Positions 26,314 through 35,093 of a stretch of DNA of 51,710 nucleotides are shown piece by piece. The translations under genes and the position numbers were made by a program. The stretch is from an uncultured Christensenellaceae bacterium (GTDB lineage: Bacteria > Bacillota > Clostridia > Christensenellales > UBA3700), in the NCBI GenBank assembly GCA_944380355.1, contig CALWHJ010000013.1:1-51710 (forward strand). The letters are read 5' to 3'. Below the pieces are notes generated by a model. The model made no database searches, was not told the origin of the DNA, and was given only the letters and a program-made list of their open reading frames with translations. How positions within the stretch are numbered: position 1 is the first letter of the stretch; every line of letters starts with the position of its first letter.

Positions 26314-28308
26314 TTAGTCTTTGTTGTCGGGAGCGTGCATATCGGCAGCTTTTTTCGTTTCGATAAAGTTATCCTGCTTATTGAAGTTTGCGTATTCGAA
26401 GATATATTCTCTTCTCATTTCCGCACCGTCGCCCATAAGCGTAACAATAAGCCTGTCGGCTTCCGCGCTGTCGTCGATAGACACTTTCATAAGCGAGCGG
26501 CTCTTAGGGTCCATAGTTGTCTCCCACAGCTGTTCGGGGTTCATCTCGCCAAGACCTTTATACCTTTGTAAGGTATAATTTTTGCCAACGTGCGCGAGAA
26601 TTTGTTGCAATTGCTCGTCATCGTATGCGTATTTGACTGTGTTTTTCTCTGTGATTTTATAAAGAGGTGGCATACCGATATACAGGTGTCCGCCCGTAAT
26701 GAGAGGGCGCATATACCTGAAGAAGAAAGTCAGAAGTATCGCCCTAATATGCGCACCGTCCTGGTCGGCGTCGGCAAGAATTATTACCTTATTGTATTTG
26801 AGATTTGCCTCGTTGAAATCTCTGCCGAAGCCCGTACCCAAAGCGTTGATGATAGTCTTTATCTCCTCGTTTTTGAGTATCTCTTCTACCTTCTTTTTCT
26901 CGACGTTTAGAGGTTTTCCTCTCAAAGGCAGAATAGCCTGACAAGACCTGTCTCTTCCCTGCTTCGCGCTTCCGCCCGCGCTTTCTCCCTCAACTATGAA
27001 CAATTCGTTGAGTTCGGGTTTTCTGCCCGAGCAGTTTGCCATCTTTCCTATGAGCGCAGAGGACGACATACTGTTTATATTTCGCGCTACCGATTTAGCC
27101 TTTGCCGCGCTTTCTCTCGCTTTTGCGGCTACCTTTGCTTTTTCGAAAATAGCGTCGATAGTATCTTTTTTAGCCTTATTGAGATAGTCTTTTATACCGT
27201 CCGTCAAAAGGTTTTCGACAAGAGGTTTTACTTCGGGATTGCCCAGTTTTGTCTTGGTCTGTCCCTCGAACTGCATATCCTGCATCTTGACGGTAAGCAC
27301 TGCCGTAAGTCCTTCGCGGTAGTCCTCTCCGTTGAAGTTTTGCTGTTTGTCTTTGATGATGTTTTTGGCTCGTCCGAAGTCGTTGAGCGCTCTTGTCAAA
27401 GCCGAGCGGAAACCCGTTTCGTGCGTACCGCCCTCGGTAGTCGGAATATTGTTGACGTAACTGAATACGTCCTCGGTATATGTATCCGTATGCTGAAAAG
27501 CCAGCTGTACGACAAAAAAGCCCTGCTTTTTCTCTATGAATGCGGGAGGGTTGTACTTGACCGATTTACCCTCGTTGAGGTGTACGACAAAGTCGCTTAT
27601 TCCGCCCGTATAGCAATAATTGCGTACTTTAGGACGTCCGCTTTCGGTAAGCTGACGATGGTCGGTAAGCGAAAGCTTTACTCCGCCGTTAAGAAAAGCA
27701 AGTTCCCTTAATCTCTTTGAGATTGTATCGAAAGAGAATTCCTCTTTTCCGAAAACTCTGGCGTCAGGCTTGAACGTAACCTTTGTACCCTTGAATTTTT
27801 TCTCACAGGGCTTAGACGTCAAATCTTCGAGTTTTCTACCGCTTGCGATTTCTCCGTTAGGAAGCTGATAGGAGTGGAACTTCATCGTATACTGCGTACC
27901 GCTTTTAAACACGTCTACGGTAAGCCATTCCGAAAGCGCGTTGGTAACAGACGCACCTACGCCGTGCAAACCGCCCGAGACGGAATAGTTTTTGTTATTG
28001 AATTTACCGCCCGCGTGCAAAACTGTAAATATAAGTTCAACCGCGGGGATTTTCTTCTGCGGGTGAATGTCCACGGGGATACCTCTGCCGTTATCCGTAA
28101 CGCTGATAACGTTGTCGGGGAAAATCTCTATATCAATAGAATTACCGTAGCCGTTGAGAATTTCGTCCATACCGTTGTCGACGATTTCCCAAAGGATATG
28201 GTGAAGTCCCTTGACTCCCGTAGTGCCGATATACATACCGGGTCTTTTTCTTACCGCATCGAGTCCCTCGATGACGTCAATGTCTTTTGCGCCGTAATCT
28301 TGTGCCAT
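26314..28308 (-). CDS. gyrB/parE: DNA gyrase / topoisomerase IV subunit B
   Basis: Predicted 664 aa. The ATPase and TOPRIM subunit partners the downstream subunit A. GHKL ATP-binding motifs are [12 protein letters not shown] (E41, N45), [10 protein letters not shown] and [17 protein letters not shown]. The TOPRIM parts are [19 protein letters not shown] and [13 protein letters not shown]. The C-terminal [12 protein letters not shown] and [19 protein letters not shown] are typical. The ribosome site AAGGAAAT precedes the ATG. GyrB or ParE cannot be told apart reliably by eye. It is transcribed with subunit A into the terminator at 23734-23766. Confidence 0.95.
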   Translation of the reverse strand: MAQDYGAKDIDVIEGLDAVRKRPGMYIGTTGVKGLHHILWEIVDNGMDEILNGYGNSIDIEIFPDNVISVTDNGRGIPVDIHPQKKIPAVELIFTVLHAGGKFNNKNYSVSGGLHGVGASVTNALSEWLTVDVFKSGTQYTMKFHSYQLPNGEIASGRKLEDLTSKPCEKKFKGTKVTFKPDARVFGKEEFSFDTISKRLRELAFLNGGVKLSLTDHRQLTESGRPKVRNYCYTGGISDFVVHLNEGKSVKYNPPAFIEKKQGFFVVQLAFQHTDTYTEDVFSYVNNIPTTEGGTHETGFRSALTRALNDFGRAKNIIKDKQQNFNGEDYREGLTAVLTVKMQDMQFEGQTKTKLGNPEVKPLVENLLTDGIKDYLNKAKKDTIDAIFEKAKVAAKARESAAKAKSVARNINSMSSSALIGKMANCSGRKPELNELFIVEGESAGGSAKQGRDRSCQAILPLRGKPLNVEKKKVEEILKNEEIKTIINALGTGFGRDFNEANLKYNKVIILADADQDGAHIRAILLTFFFRYMRPLITGGHLYIGMPPLYKITEKNTVKYAYDDEQLQQILAHVGKNYTLQRYKGLGEMNPEQLWETTMDPKSRSLMKVSIDDSAEADRLIVTLMGDGAEMRREYIFEYANFNKQDNFIETKKAADMHAPDNKD

Positions 28309-28326
28309 ATTATTTCCTTGAAAATG

Positions 28327-28405
28327 CCGAATAAAATTCGGTTGTGCCTTTCGGCAAGAGGTATGTTAAGCCTTCTCTTCGAGACGACCGAGCAAAACTC
28401 GGTCG
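28327..28405. repeat. Two similar hairpins upstream of the topoisomerase operon
   Basis: CCGAA-TAAAA-TTCGG (28327-28341) and CGACCGAG-CAAAA-CTCGGTCG (28385-28405) are perfect stems sharing the loop AAAA and the flank GGTYGYRC. They look like two members of one small repeat. They lie in the leader of the B-subunit gene (minus). No T run marks them as terminators. Confidence 0.6.
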
Positions 28406-28483
28406 CACTCTCGTATTTGTCTTGTTTTTTATTATCTTTGAAACTAATGTTTCAGAGGCTTGTCCGATAATCTTATATCGCCG

Positions 28484-28499
28484 CGATACTATAGTATCG
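28484..28499. promoter_or_regulatory. 16-bp perfect palindrome between hydrolase gene and topoisomerase operon
   Basis: CGATAC-TATA-GTATCG is perfectly self-complementary. It lies 17 bases past the hydrolase stop and about 180 bases upstream of the B-subunit gene. It could be an operator, or part of a transcript end lacking a T run. Confidence 0.5.
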
Positions 28500-28515
28500 A
28501 ATTGTTGCGATTTTG

Positions 28516-29811
28516 TTATTTTGCGTTTTCCGTATCGGATTTTTTTGCAGCCGTCCCAGACTTCTTTTGTGCCGTCTTAGCCTTTGCTTGAGGTTTATCC
28601 GAAGACGTGCCCGCCCCCTTAGCCGCAGAAGATTTGCTCTTTGCGCCGGTGCTCTTGCTTTCGCCGCCCTCTTTTACAGTCTTTGCGGCAGCTTTAGCCT
28701 TAGAAGGTTTAGCCTCTTTGTCGGTTGTTTTTTCCTGTACGGTTTTATCGGTCGCTTTTTGTTTTGCCTTAGCGCTTTCTTTTACCGCGCCTTCTTGCTG
28801 ATTTTCGGTTTTCTTTGCCTTCTTAGCGGGTTTTTCCGCATCGGACTTTTCCGACTTCTCTGCCACCGCCGTATTTTCGGACTGTTTAGGCTTTATTACT
28901 TCTTTTATCCAGTCGCTTACGTCCTGATATACTTCCGCTTTGTTAAGCTCGTTGAGAATCTCGTGACGGGCGTTGTTGTATAGTTTGATTTTGACGTTTT
29001 TAATTCCGTTGTCAACATACAAATCGTACAATTCTCTTACAAGCTTGCCCATATTGCCTACGGGGTCCTTGTCGCCGCTTATGATAAACAAAGGCAAGTC
29101 CTTGTTTATCTTGTCGAGTCTTTCCTGTTCGTATATCTTTATAAGTCCGTCAAAGAAGTACTTATAAAACCCTATCGACATAGTGTAATTGCAGAATTTA
29201 TCGTTGTTATACTTTTCGCAAGCGTCCACATCTCTGTTAAGCCAAGCGTTTTTTCTTTTTTCGTGTTTGAAAGGCTTGTCGTAACCGCCGAAAGAAAGTT
29301 TTCTGATAAGATTAGCGGGCTTATCCTTACCGTAAAGCTTGAATTGCATGTTTGCGACTTTTCTACCCATTTTGACATCGGAGTTATCCATACGTGCCGA
29401 CCCGCAAAGAACGCAGCCGTTTATTTTGTCGCTGTTTTGCTGTATATATCCTTGTGCGAGGAAAGACCCGTAACTGTGACCGAAAACTATAGTCGGTACG
29501 TCGGGATATTTTGACTGAAGATAGTCCGTGAGAATAATCGCGTCGTCGACGGTATCGAAATAGGTATGTCCGTCGGGCACTTTGCCCAAATTTTCCTCTC
29601 CCGCCGTAAAACCGTGTCCCCTGTGGTCATCTCCTGCCACAGCAAAGCCTAGATTGCAAAGATATCTTGCAAAATCGTCGTATCTGTCAATATACTCGAC
29701 CATACCGTGCAAAATCTGAACGATTCCTTTTATTTTACCGTCAGGCAACCAAAATGACACGCTGAATTCGTAACCGTCCTTACCCTTAAGAACTTCTTTA
29801 AAATTTTTCAT
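28516..29811 (-). CDS. Monoacylglycerol-lipase-like alpha/beta hydrolase with histone-like Lys/Ala tail
   Basis: Predicted 431 aa. Residues 1 to about 306 are a serine hydrolase of the monoacylglycerol lipase/lysophospholipase family: HG oxyanion loop (ILHGMVEY), nucleophile S113 in FGHSYGSF, acid D249 (SGDKDPVG), and base H283 (NARHEIL). There is no signal peptide, so it is cytoplasmic. Residues about 308-431 are low complexity, rich in K, A, E, S and T (for example KPAKKAKKTEN), like bacterial histone H1-type tails. The tail is in frame, with no stop or frameshift. It may bind nucleic acid or the cell surface, which is inference. The gene stands alone. Substrate is not known. Confidence 0.85.
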   Translation of the reverse strand: MKNFKEVLKGKDGYEFSVSFWLPDGKIKGIVQILHGMVEYIDRYDDFARYLCNLGFAVAGDDHRGHGFTAGEENLGKVPDGHTYFDTVDDAIILTDYLQSKYPDVPTIVFGHSYGSFLAQGYIQQNSDKINGCVLCGSARMDNSDVKMGRKVANMQFKLYGKDKPANLIRKLSFGGYDKPFKHEKRKNAWLNRDVDACEKYNNDKFCNYTMSIGFYKYFFDGLIKIYEQERLDKINKDLPLFIISGDKDPVGNMGKLVRELYDLYVDNGIKNVKIKLYNNARHEILNELNKAEVYQDVSDWIKEVIKPKQSENTAVAEKSEKSDAEKPAKKAKKTENQQEGAVKESAKAKQKATDKTVQEKTTDKEAKPSKAKAAAKTVKEGGESKSTGAKSKSSAAKGAGTSSDKPQAKAKTAQKKSGTAAKKSDTENAK

Positions 29812-30119
29812 ACCCCCTCCTTAGCAAAAGCGTCGAATTTTTAGCTTTAATATATGCTTTATAAAATTCAAACGCATACCTTATCAAAAATCAAACACAT
29901 CCCAAACATATACATTATATAGTATATTTTAAAATTTTTCAACCCCATTTATTGTGTTTTAATACGTTTTGTAAAATTTTTGCCGAATTTTGTCCGTTAA
30001 ATGCCCCGCAATTATCTCAATCTATCCGCAAGCTGTCGTCAAGTATCAGATACATAAGCTAAGAAAAACCGCTTTTGCCTTTCCCCTCTCCCTGCTACAA
30101 TTTACCCCCTATCCATAAA

Positions 30120-30134
30120 TTGAACAGTGTTCAA
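30120..30134. promoter_or_regulatory. Palindrome TTGAACA-N-TGTTCAA, copy 1
   Basis: TTGAACAGTGTTCAA is a perfect 7+1+7 inverted repeat, of the type bound by dimeric regulators. A second copy with A in the centre lies 563 bases downstream. Confidence 0.6.
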
Positions 30135-30198
30135 ATTGTTATATATTTCAATTATATCCGATGCTGCGCCGTTCTCTTTATACTAAAAATCAATCAAT

Positions 30199-30333
30199 AC
30201 ACAACCATTGTCCATACACAACCTTTGCTCAGACATAATTACTGCTCAGACATAATTACTGCCCAGACATAATTACTGCCCGGACATACCCCCGCCTGGA
30301 TACAACCACTGCCCGGATATAACCTTTACCTAG
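30199..30333. repeat. Eight-copy 17-bp tandem repeat
   Basis: Units start at 30199, 30216, 30233, 30250, 30267, 30284 (16 bp), 30300 and 30317. The consensus is near ACATAATTACTGCCCAG, with central copies nearly identical and outer ones divergent. A ninth, decayed unit may follow at 30334. There are no spacers, so this is not a CRISPR array. Confidence 0.85.
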
Positions 30334-30682
30334 ACACAGCCGTTGCAAGCAAACCACCTTTGACCACTTATCACAATTTCTGCCAATTAAAAGCATTTCT
30401 CCGGTCTATTAAAAGCTATTCCACTGTCAAGCAATATACAAACCTCAATATTTATTGCCATACTTCCGACGCCATACATTCACCTGTGCCCCTATTTATA
30501 TATATTGTACACAATATGTATTGTATTCAATCGCCGCATACTGCACGAAGCAATCACGTTTTAAGTATAATTCAATCAACAATTTTACGCCCTAACATTC
30601 AATAGTATTTCTCATAATATCTTTCATAGTATCTTTATTATTAATTAGATTTTAGTGCGCCTTATAATCTTTAAATTTCGAT

Positions 30683-30697
30683 TTGAACAATGTTCAA
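30683..30697. promoter_or_regulatory. Palindrome TTGAACA-N-TGTTCAA, copy 2
   Basis: TTGAACAATGTTCAA is a perfect inverted repeat, about 200 bases upstream of the murG-like start. It is a candidate operator for that gene, or for a regulator outside the window. Confidence 0.6.
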
Positions 30698-30849
30698 TTT
30701 TTATATTTTTGCAAAGCGCAGCCGTTTTCTCTTTTATCAAACAAAACCAAACCGACTATACATCTACGCCACGAATACGACGCATATAACCCGAATACGG
30801 CTCGTAACTTACAAAAGAATTAAAGCATATTATGATTAGACTTTTGATA

Positions 30850-30883
30850 AAATCGGTATTTTGACAAACACTATTACCGATTT
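30850..30883 (+). promoter_or_regulatory. Leader hairpin just before the murG-like ribosome site
   Basis: AAATCGGTA (30850-30858) pairs with TACCGATTT (30875-30883) around a 16-base loop, ending two bases before GGAGGT (30885-30890). It could protect the message, sequester or present the ribosome site, or be an operator. No T run follows. Confidence 0.55.
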
Positions 30884-30895
30884 CGGAGGTAGATT

Positions 30896-31945
30896 ATGAA
30901 TATCGCACTCACAGGCGGCGGCACTGCAGGACACGTTATGCCCAATCTCGCATTATACGACGAATTTCAAAAAAGATTTGACAATATCATATATATCGGC
31001 AACAAAGATAAGATAGAATACGATTTATGCACAAAAAACAATATTGATTTTTTTGCTTGTGAAAGCATCAAATTCGACCGCTCGAAGATATTTTCAAATA
31101 TACTTATACCTTTCAAAATGCCCGCCTATATACGTCAGGCGCAAGCCATACTGAGCAACAATTCAATTGACGTAGTATTTTCAAAAGGCGGCTATGTAGC
31201 ATTACCGGTAGTATACGCAGCCAAAAAACTCAAAATACCCGTAATATGTCACGAAAGCGACTTTTCTATGGGAATAGCCAACAAGCTGACTTCAAAGTTT
31301 GCAAAAGGAATCATCACTTGCTTTCCTCAAACTTTAGCCCAAAATAACGTAAAAGTTTTTGCAAATCCCGTGAGACAGTCCATATTCGAAGGGGATGCGG
31401 GCAAAATATACGCAAAATACGCTCTAAACGCGTCAATACCCGTACTTTTAGTAGTCGGCGGGTCAATGGGTGCAAAAGCCATAAACGACGCCGTATACGC
31501 CGCTATAGAGCCTCTCACGCAAAGATATCAGGTCATACACATATGCGGCAAGTCCTTGACTCCGCTCGAACACAAAAACTATTATCAATTGCAATTTGCC
31601 GACAATATTCAAGACTACATCGCGGCAAGCGATATGATAATCTCGCGATGCGGCGCAGGCGCATCAACAGAACTGAACGCACTCGACAAAAAGGCTCTCT
31701 ATATACCGCTCGAAAACAAGGCTTCGCGCGGCGACCAGGTTCTCAACGCAGAATATCAGCAAAACAACGGGTACGCTTTGGTACTGCACGAGAAAGACCT
31801 CAACACTCAAAATCTTTTGCAAATGCTCGATAAACTTATGAATTTTGACAAAAAGCCGTTTCATTACGACCCCGAGAACAATGCAAAAATAGCCGATTAC
31901 GTCTATTCGTTAGCGCGCGAACACTCTCCCTTGCCACCTCAATGA
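30896..31945 (+). CDS. murG: MurG-like N-acetylglucosaminyltransferase (orphan copy)
   Basis: Predicted 349 aa. MurG-type enzymes transfer GlcNAc from UDP-GlcNAc to lipid I, giving lipid II at the inner face of the membrane. Motifs: the N-domain GGGTAGHVMPNLAL (7-20), the lipid-I side HESDFSMGIANK (119-130), GGSMGAKAIN (188-197), and the UDP-GlcNAc region PLENKASRGDQ. The HESD form resembles the MurG of Gram-positive cocci rather than the HEQN form. It is alone, away from ftsW or murD genes, with ribosome site GGAGGT and a long, unusual upstream region. It may be the only MurG of this genome or a paralogue; that cannot be told here. Confidence 0.88.
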   Translation: MNIALTGGGTAGHVMPNLALYDEFQKRFDNIIYIGNKDKIEYDLCTKNNIDFFACESIKFDRSKIFSNILIPFKMPAYIRQAQAILSNNSIDVVFSKGGYVALPVVYAAKKLKIPVICHESDFSMGIANKLTSKFAKGIITCFPQTLAQNNVKVFANPVRQSIFEGDAGKIYAKYALNASIPVLLVVGGSMGAKAINDAVYAAIEPLTQRYQVIHICGKSLTPLEHKNYYQLQFADNIQDYIAASDMIISRCGAGASTELNALDKKALYIPLENKASRGDQVLNAEYQQNNGYALVLHEKDLNTQNLLQMLDKLMNFDKKPFHYDPENNAKIADYVYSLAREHSPLPPQ

Positions 31946-31961
31946 TATATGCTCAATAAAA

Positions 31962-31988
31962 AAATACGGCGTTTTGCCGTATTTTTTT
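31962..31988. terminator. Terminator after the murG-like gene
   Basis: AAATACGGC / GCCGTATTT stem (31962-31984) with a 5-base loop and a T run on the plus strand. Symmetric A and T flanks could also end the acyl-CoA synthetase transcript on the minus strand. Confidence 0.88.
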
Positions 31989-32174
31989 ATTATTACACCA
32001 GACACTAGCTTTCAATTGATAAACTTCTTAATCGCTTTTTTAACTTTATTAAATGCAACCGGACACCGCTCAGAGAATTTCGCTAAAACATCATATATCT
32101 TTTCGCAGTATATTAGGTTTTTTCTATATTATATTGCTTCATAGGCGCACTTCTCATATCTTATGCAAAGAAAA

Positions 32175-33800
32175 TCAATTGCCCGAAGCTTGCTCCTGTA
32201 GCTTTTTAAAATCCACCTTACCAATCTGCGTAAGAGGCAAACTGTCTACCTTTTCAACTATTTTCGGTACGCTGTATTTTAATAGATTTGCCCCTATATA
32301 TTTCTTAAGCCTGTCTATATATTTATCGTCCGCAACAACTCCGTCTTTGACCATTATATAGAGTTTGAGCTGAGGTTTTCCTTCTTTCTCGACTGATATA
32401 ACGCAACTTCTGAGAATTCCCTCGTATTTATCTACCAAATCTTCGATTTCCTGAGGGAAAACGTTTACGCCGCTGATTTTGACCATACGCTTGAGCCTGT
32501 CGACAAAATAGACGTATCCATCTTCGTCCATATACCCGATATCACCGGTCTTAAGCCATTTTTCACCGTTTTTGTCAGTGAATATCGTCTCTTTAGTCAA
32601 CTTTTCGTCATTATAATATCCGCTCATCATTCCCAAAGTAGATATTACGAGCATTCCTTTTTGCATAGGAGGCAAAAACTCGTTTTTTTCGTTGACAACG
32701 GCAAACTTATTGTTTTTTGTAGGTTTTCCGAGCGTACCTTCCTTGTGAATATCCATAGTATTCACACAGCACACTCCGCCTTCGGTAAGTCCGTAGCCCG
32801 CGCACAGCTTTATAGGGTTTCCGCTCTTTGCCATAGCGTCCTCGAATGCTTTTTTTACAGCGTCAGAAAGTTTATCTCCGCCGCAATAGCAGTTTTTGAG
32901 TTTTCTGAGATACTTTCCCTTGAATTTGCCCGATGCTACCATTTTGGCATACATATTAGGCACACCCGCAATATACGTAACAGTACGGTGCTTTACAAGC
33001 CTGCACGCGCCTTTTGCATTAAATTTAGGCATCATTACTGCTTGTCCGCCGCCCGAAATTACAGTATGCATACATATTCCCAATCCGTAAGTGTGAAAGA
33101 GAGGAAGCACCATAAGCATACCGTCTTTATCGTCAACACCGCCTCCCACAAGGTCTATTGTATTGAAAGCGAGATTATTGAATGCGGCATTGCTCAGCAT
33201 AACAGTCTTTGATTTTCCCGTAGTACCGCCGCTATGCATATAAATAGCAATATCGTCGCCTTTTATATCGGTTTCTTTATGAGGATACTTTCCGAGAATT
33301 TTCTTGAATTTTACCACTCTGTCGTCATATTTGACGTGTTTTTTAAAGCGGTACGAGTACATCTCGTAAGGAATTTTGTACAAAGGCGGCAGATAATCGC
33401 TTGCCGCACAAAGTATAACGGGCTTATCGCTGTCACGCAGCCACTCGTATTTTTCGTAAAACTCGTCAAAGAGTATAAAAGCCTTTGTATTCATATCGTC
33501 AGCAATCTTTTTGAGAGCTTTTGACGGTATGAGAGGATGAACGATATTCGCTACCGCTCCGGTATCGTTGATAGCATAAAAACTCAATATAGCGTCGGGA
33601 ATATTGCCAAGGCACAAAATCACATTGTCGCCTTTTCCTATTCCGAGATGTTGCAAATAACCGCTCAGACTTCTTATTGTATCTATAAACTCACCGAGCC
33701 TGATATAATTTCCGTAAAAGCTAAGCGTCTTATTTGTACGCGGCAGACGCTTTGTTTCGTCTACCACGTATGCAAACATAGATTTGTCGAATTTATTCAT
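32175..33800 (-). CDS. Acyl-CoA synthetase (AMP-forming, ANL superfamily)
   Basis: Predicted 541 aa. It activates a carboxylic acid as acyl-AMP, then usually transfers it to CoA. Motifs: phosphate loop MHSGGTTGKSKT near 190-205, the adenine region GYGLTEGGVCCVN, LKTGDIGYMDEDGYVYFVDR, and the C-terminal catalytic lysine in LTQIGKVDFKKL. Short or medium chain fatty acid or O-succinylbenzoate-type substrates cannot be told apart. It is the second gene of an operon with the PAP2 protein upstream: that gene's TGA is followed after one base by this ATG. The pairing suggests a role in lipid or lipid-linked intermediates. Confidence 0.9.
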   Translation of the reverse strand: MNKFDKSMFAYVVDETKRLPRTNKTLSFYGNYIRLGEFIDTIRSLSGYLQHLGIGKGDNVILCLGNIPDAILSFYAINDTGAVANIVHPLIPSKALKKIADDMNTKAFILFDEFYEKYEWLRDSDKPVILCAASDYLPPLYKIPYEMYSYRFKKHVKYDDRVVKFKKILGKYPHKETDIKGDDIAIYMHSGGTTGKSKTVMLSNAAFNNLAFNTIDLVGGGVDDKDGMLMVLPLFHTYGLGICMHTVISGGGQAVMMPKFNAKGACRLVKHRTVTYIAGVPNMYAKMVASGKFKGKYLRKLKNCYCGGDKLSDAVKKAFEDAMAKSGNPIKLCAGYGLTEGGVCCVNTMDIHKEGTLGKPTKNNKFAVVNEKNEFLPPMQKGMLVISTLGMMSGYYNDEKLTKETIFTDKNGEKWLKTGDIGYMDEDGYVYFVDRLKRMVKISGVNVFPQEIEDLVDKYEGILRSCVISVEKEGKPQLKLYIMVKDGVVADDKYIDRLKKYIGANLLKYSVPKIVEKVDSLPLTQIGKVDFKKLQEQASGN

Positions 33801-33801
33801 T

Positions 33802-34788
33802 TCACTCCATTTTTGCTAAAGCTTCGTTTGCGCAAGCAAAATTAGTTCCTTTTCTGAAGTATAGATATTTGAGCAATCTGTAAATACCGTAGGACAACAT
33901 ACTGCTGAATACGACGTCGGACAAGAAGTGCGCGTCGTCGCATATTCTCGATAATGCAGAAAGCACTACAAAGAGGAAGCAGCTTGCGGTCAGTACGTAT
34001 TTGAGCCATTTTTTTTCTCTCCATTTAGGCAAACACTCCCAAAGCGCGCACAATAAGAAGATATGCGTAGCAGAGTTAGCGTGTCCGGAAGGAAAAGACG
34101 TATATTCGTAATCGGGATTAAGCTCGATTTTCGAGGTATCGGGAGTATACCAAGGCGTAAAATAACTGTAGCCGTCATTGCCAAGCGCGTTTTCCTTGAG
34201 CATATCTCTGAATCTCATTCTGTGCCAAAGCATTTTAAGACCCTGATTGATTACAAGCGCGACAAGCAGATAAGTGATTGCAAAGATAGCAAACTTGAAT
34301 AGCGTATATCTTGTCTTTTTAGGAATAAACCTTCCCAAAAATACGCTTAAACCTGCACAAATCACCGATACGATGCCCATTACCACATAAAAGACGGTGC
34401 CGTCAAAGCCTGCTTCGTTGAGCATATCCATAACTTCGCTCTTAAAACAAAGTATTACCCAACCGCCGAAAGTCAAAACAACCATAGCGATTTTAAATAC
34501 GACTCTGTATTTTTCTTCGATAAGGTCATTGCAATAAAAAAGCATAGGTCCGAATATCGGCAAAATAATATATGCGGGATATTCGGCAATAACGGAAAAC
34601 AGCGTAGCAAACGCAGTCTTTGCCCAATTGCCGTTGATAGATTTTGATAAAGCCTTGTTGATTACAAGGTCATAATACTCGCCGTTGCCGTTTTTGAGCG
34701 CAACGAAAACAAGCAAGCCAACAAGCACTACCCCCAAAACGCTATGCAGCACTATTGATACTAATCTGTCTCTTTTTTGTTCCTCCAT
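33802..34788 (-). CDS. PAP2-family membrane phosphatase
   Basis: Predicted 328 aa with about seven membrane helices. The PAP2 (acid phosphatase / lipid phosphatase) signatures are present: a KMLWHRMRFRD first motif, SFPSGHANS second motif, and SRICDDAHFLSDV third motif, giving the catalytic histidines of H-x-S-G-H and SR-x(5)-H-x(3)-D. Such enzymes dephosphorylate phosphatidic acid, phosphatidylglycerol-phosphate or undecaprenyl pyrophosphate. The frame continues 15 codons upstream, but MEEQKRDR has an AAGGGGATT site and is chosen. It is the first gene of the unit with the acyl-CoA synthetase. Confidence 0.88.
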   Translation of the reverse strand: MEEQKRDRLVSIVLHSVLGVVLVGLLVFVALKNGNGEYYDLVINKALSKSINGNWAKTAFATLFSVIAEYPAYIILPIFGPMLFYCNDLIEEKYRVVFKIAMVVLTFGGWVILCFKSEVMDMLNEAGFDGTVFYVVMGIVSVICAGLSVFLGRFIPKKTRYTLFKFAIFAITYLLVALVINQGLKMLWHRMRFRDMLKENALGNDGYSYFTPWYTPDTSKIELNPDYEYTSFPSGHANSATHIFLLCALWECLPKWREKKWLKYVLTASCFLFVVLSALSRICDDAHFLSDVVFSSMLSYGIYRLLKYLYFRKGTNFACANEALAKME

Positions 34789-34818
34789 ACTAATCCCCTT
34801 TTGAAGCTCTTTATAAAT

Positions 34819-34847
34819 ATTGTACAATATCAAAAGTTATTTTGCAA
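34819..34847 (-). promoter_or_regulatory. Promoter of the PAP2 / acyl-CoA synthetase operon
   Basis: The minus strand reads TTGCAA (34842-34847), a 17-base spacer and TACAAT (34819-34824), about 30 bases before the ATG. The -10 lies inside a 14-bp palindrome ATATTGTACAATAT (34817-34830). Confidence 0.65.
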
Positions 34848-34876
34848 TATAATTTATTATCATTATAATTAAATAA

Positions 34877-34896
34877 TTTACGATACGTATCGTAAA
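34877..34896. promoter_or_regulatory. 20-bp perfect palindrome upstream of the PAP2 operon
   Basis: TTTACGATACGTATCGTAAA is fully self-complementary. It lies 30 bases upstream of the -35 of the operon promoter, so it could bind a TetR- or GntR-type dimer or an activator. Confidence 0.7.
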
Positions 34897-34959
34897 ATGA
34901 CGAATAACCTCGCTAAAAGCTAATAAAACGCACATAAAAAATGCAAATAATAAAAGAAA

Positions 34960-34994
34960 ATGCCGCCTGCACTAGTACTAATTGCAAGCGGCAT
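34960..34994 (-). terminator. Terminator of the first lipoprotein gene
   Basis: ATGCCGC...GCA / TGC...GCGGCAT pairing (34960-34971 with 34982-34994), then a T-rich run on the minus strand (TTTTCTTTTATT). It lies about 100 bases past the stop at 35094. Confidence 0.7.
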
Positions 34995-35093
34995 ACTTCC
35001 TATCTTTATTCAGTATCTATACGACATAAAATTTTAAACTATTTTTAAATTTTAAGTCATAAAAACTGCTTTCGAAAGCATTTGTCGATATCA

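Larger units (their letters stand above)
29812..30895. other. Gene-free 1.08-kb AT-rich spacer
   Basis: The largest non-coding stretch in the window. It contains two matching 15-bp palindromes (30120-30134, 30683-30697), a 17-bp tandem repeat (30199-30333) and a leader hairpin before the murG-like gene (30850-30883). The rest is AT-rich with no convincing gene; short frames at 30075-30272 and 30360-30605 lack ribosome sites and coding character. Confidence 0.7.

Noticed and set aside
30199..30333. Possible CRISPR array
   Set aside because: The 17-bp units are contiguous, so there are no spacers, and no cas genes are near.
30120..30697. LexA/DinR boxes
   Set aside because: The Gram-positive LexA box has GAAC-N4-GTTC; here the half-sites are separated by three bases, so the class does not fit.
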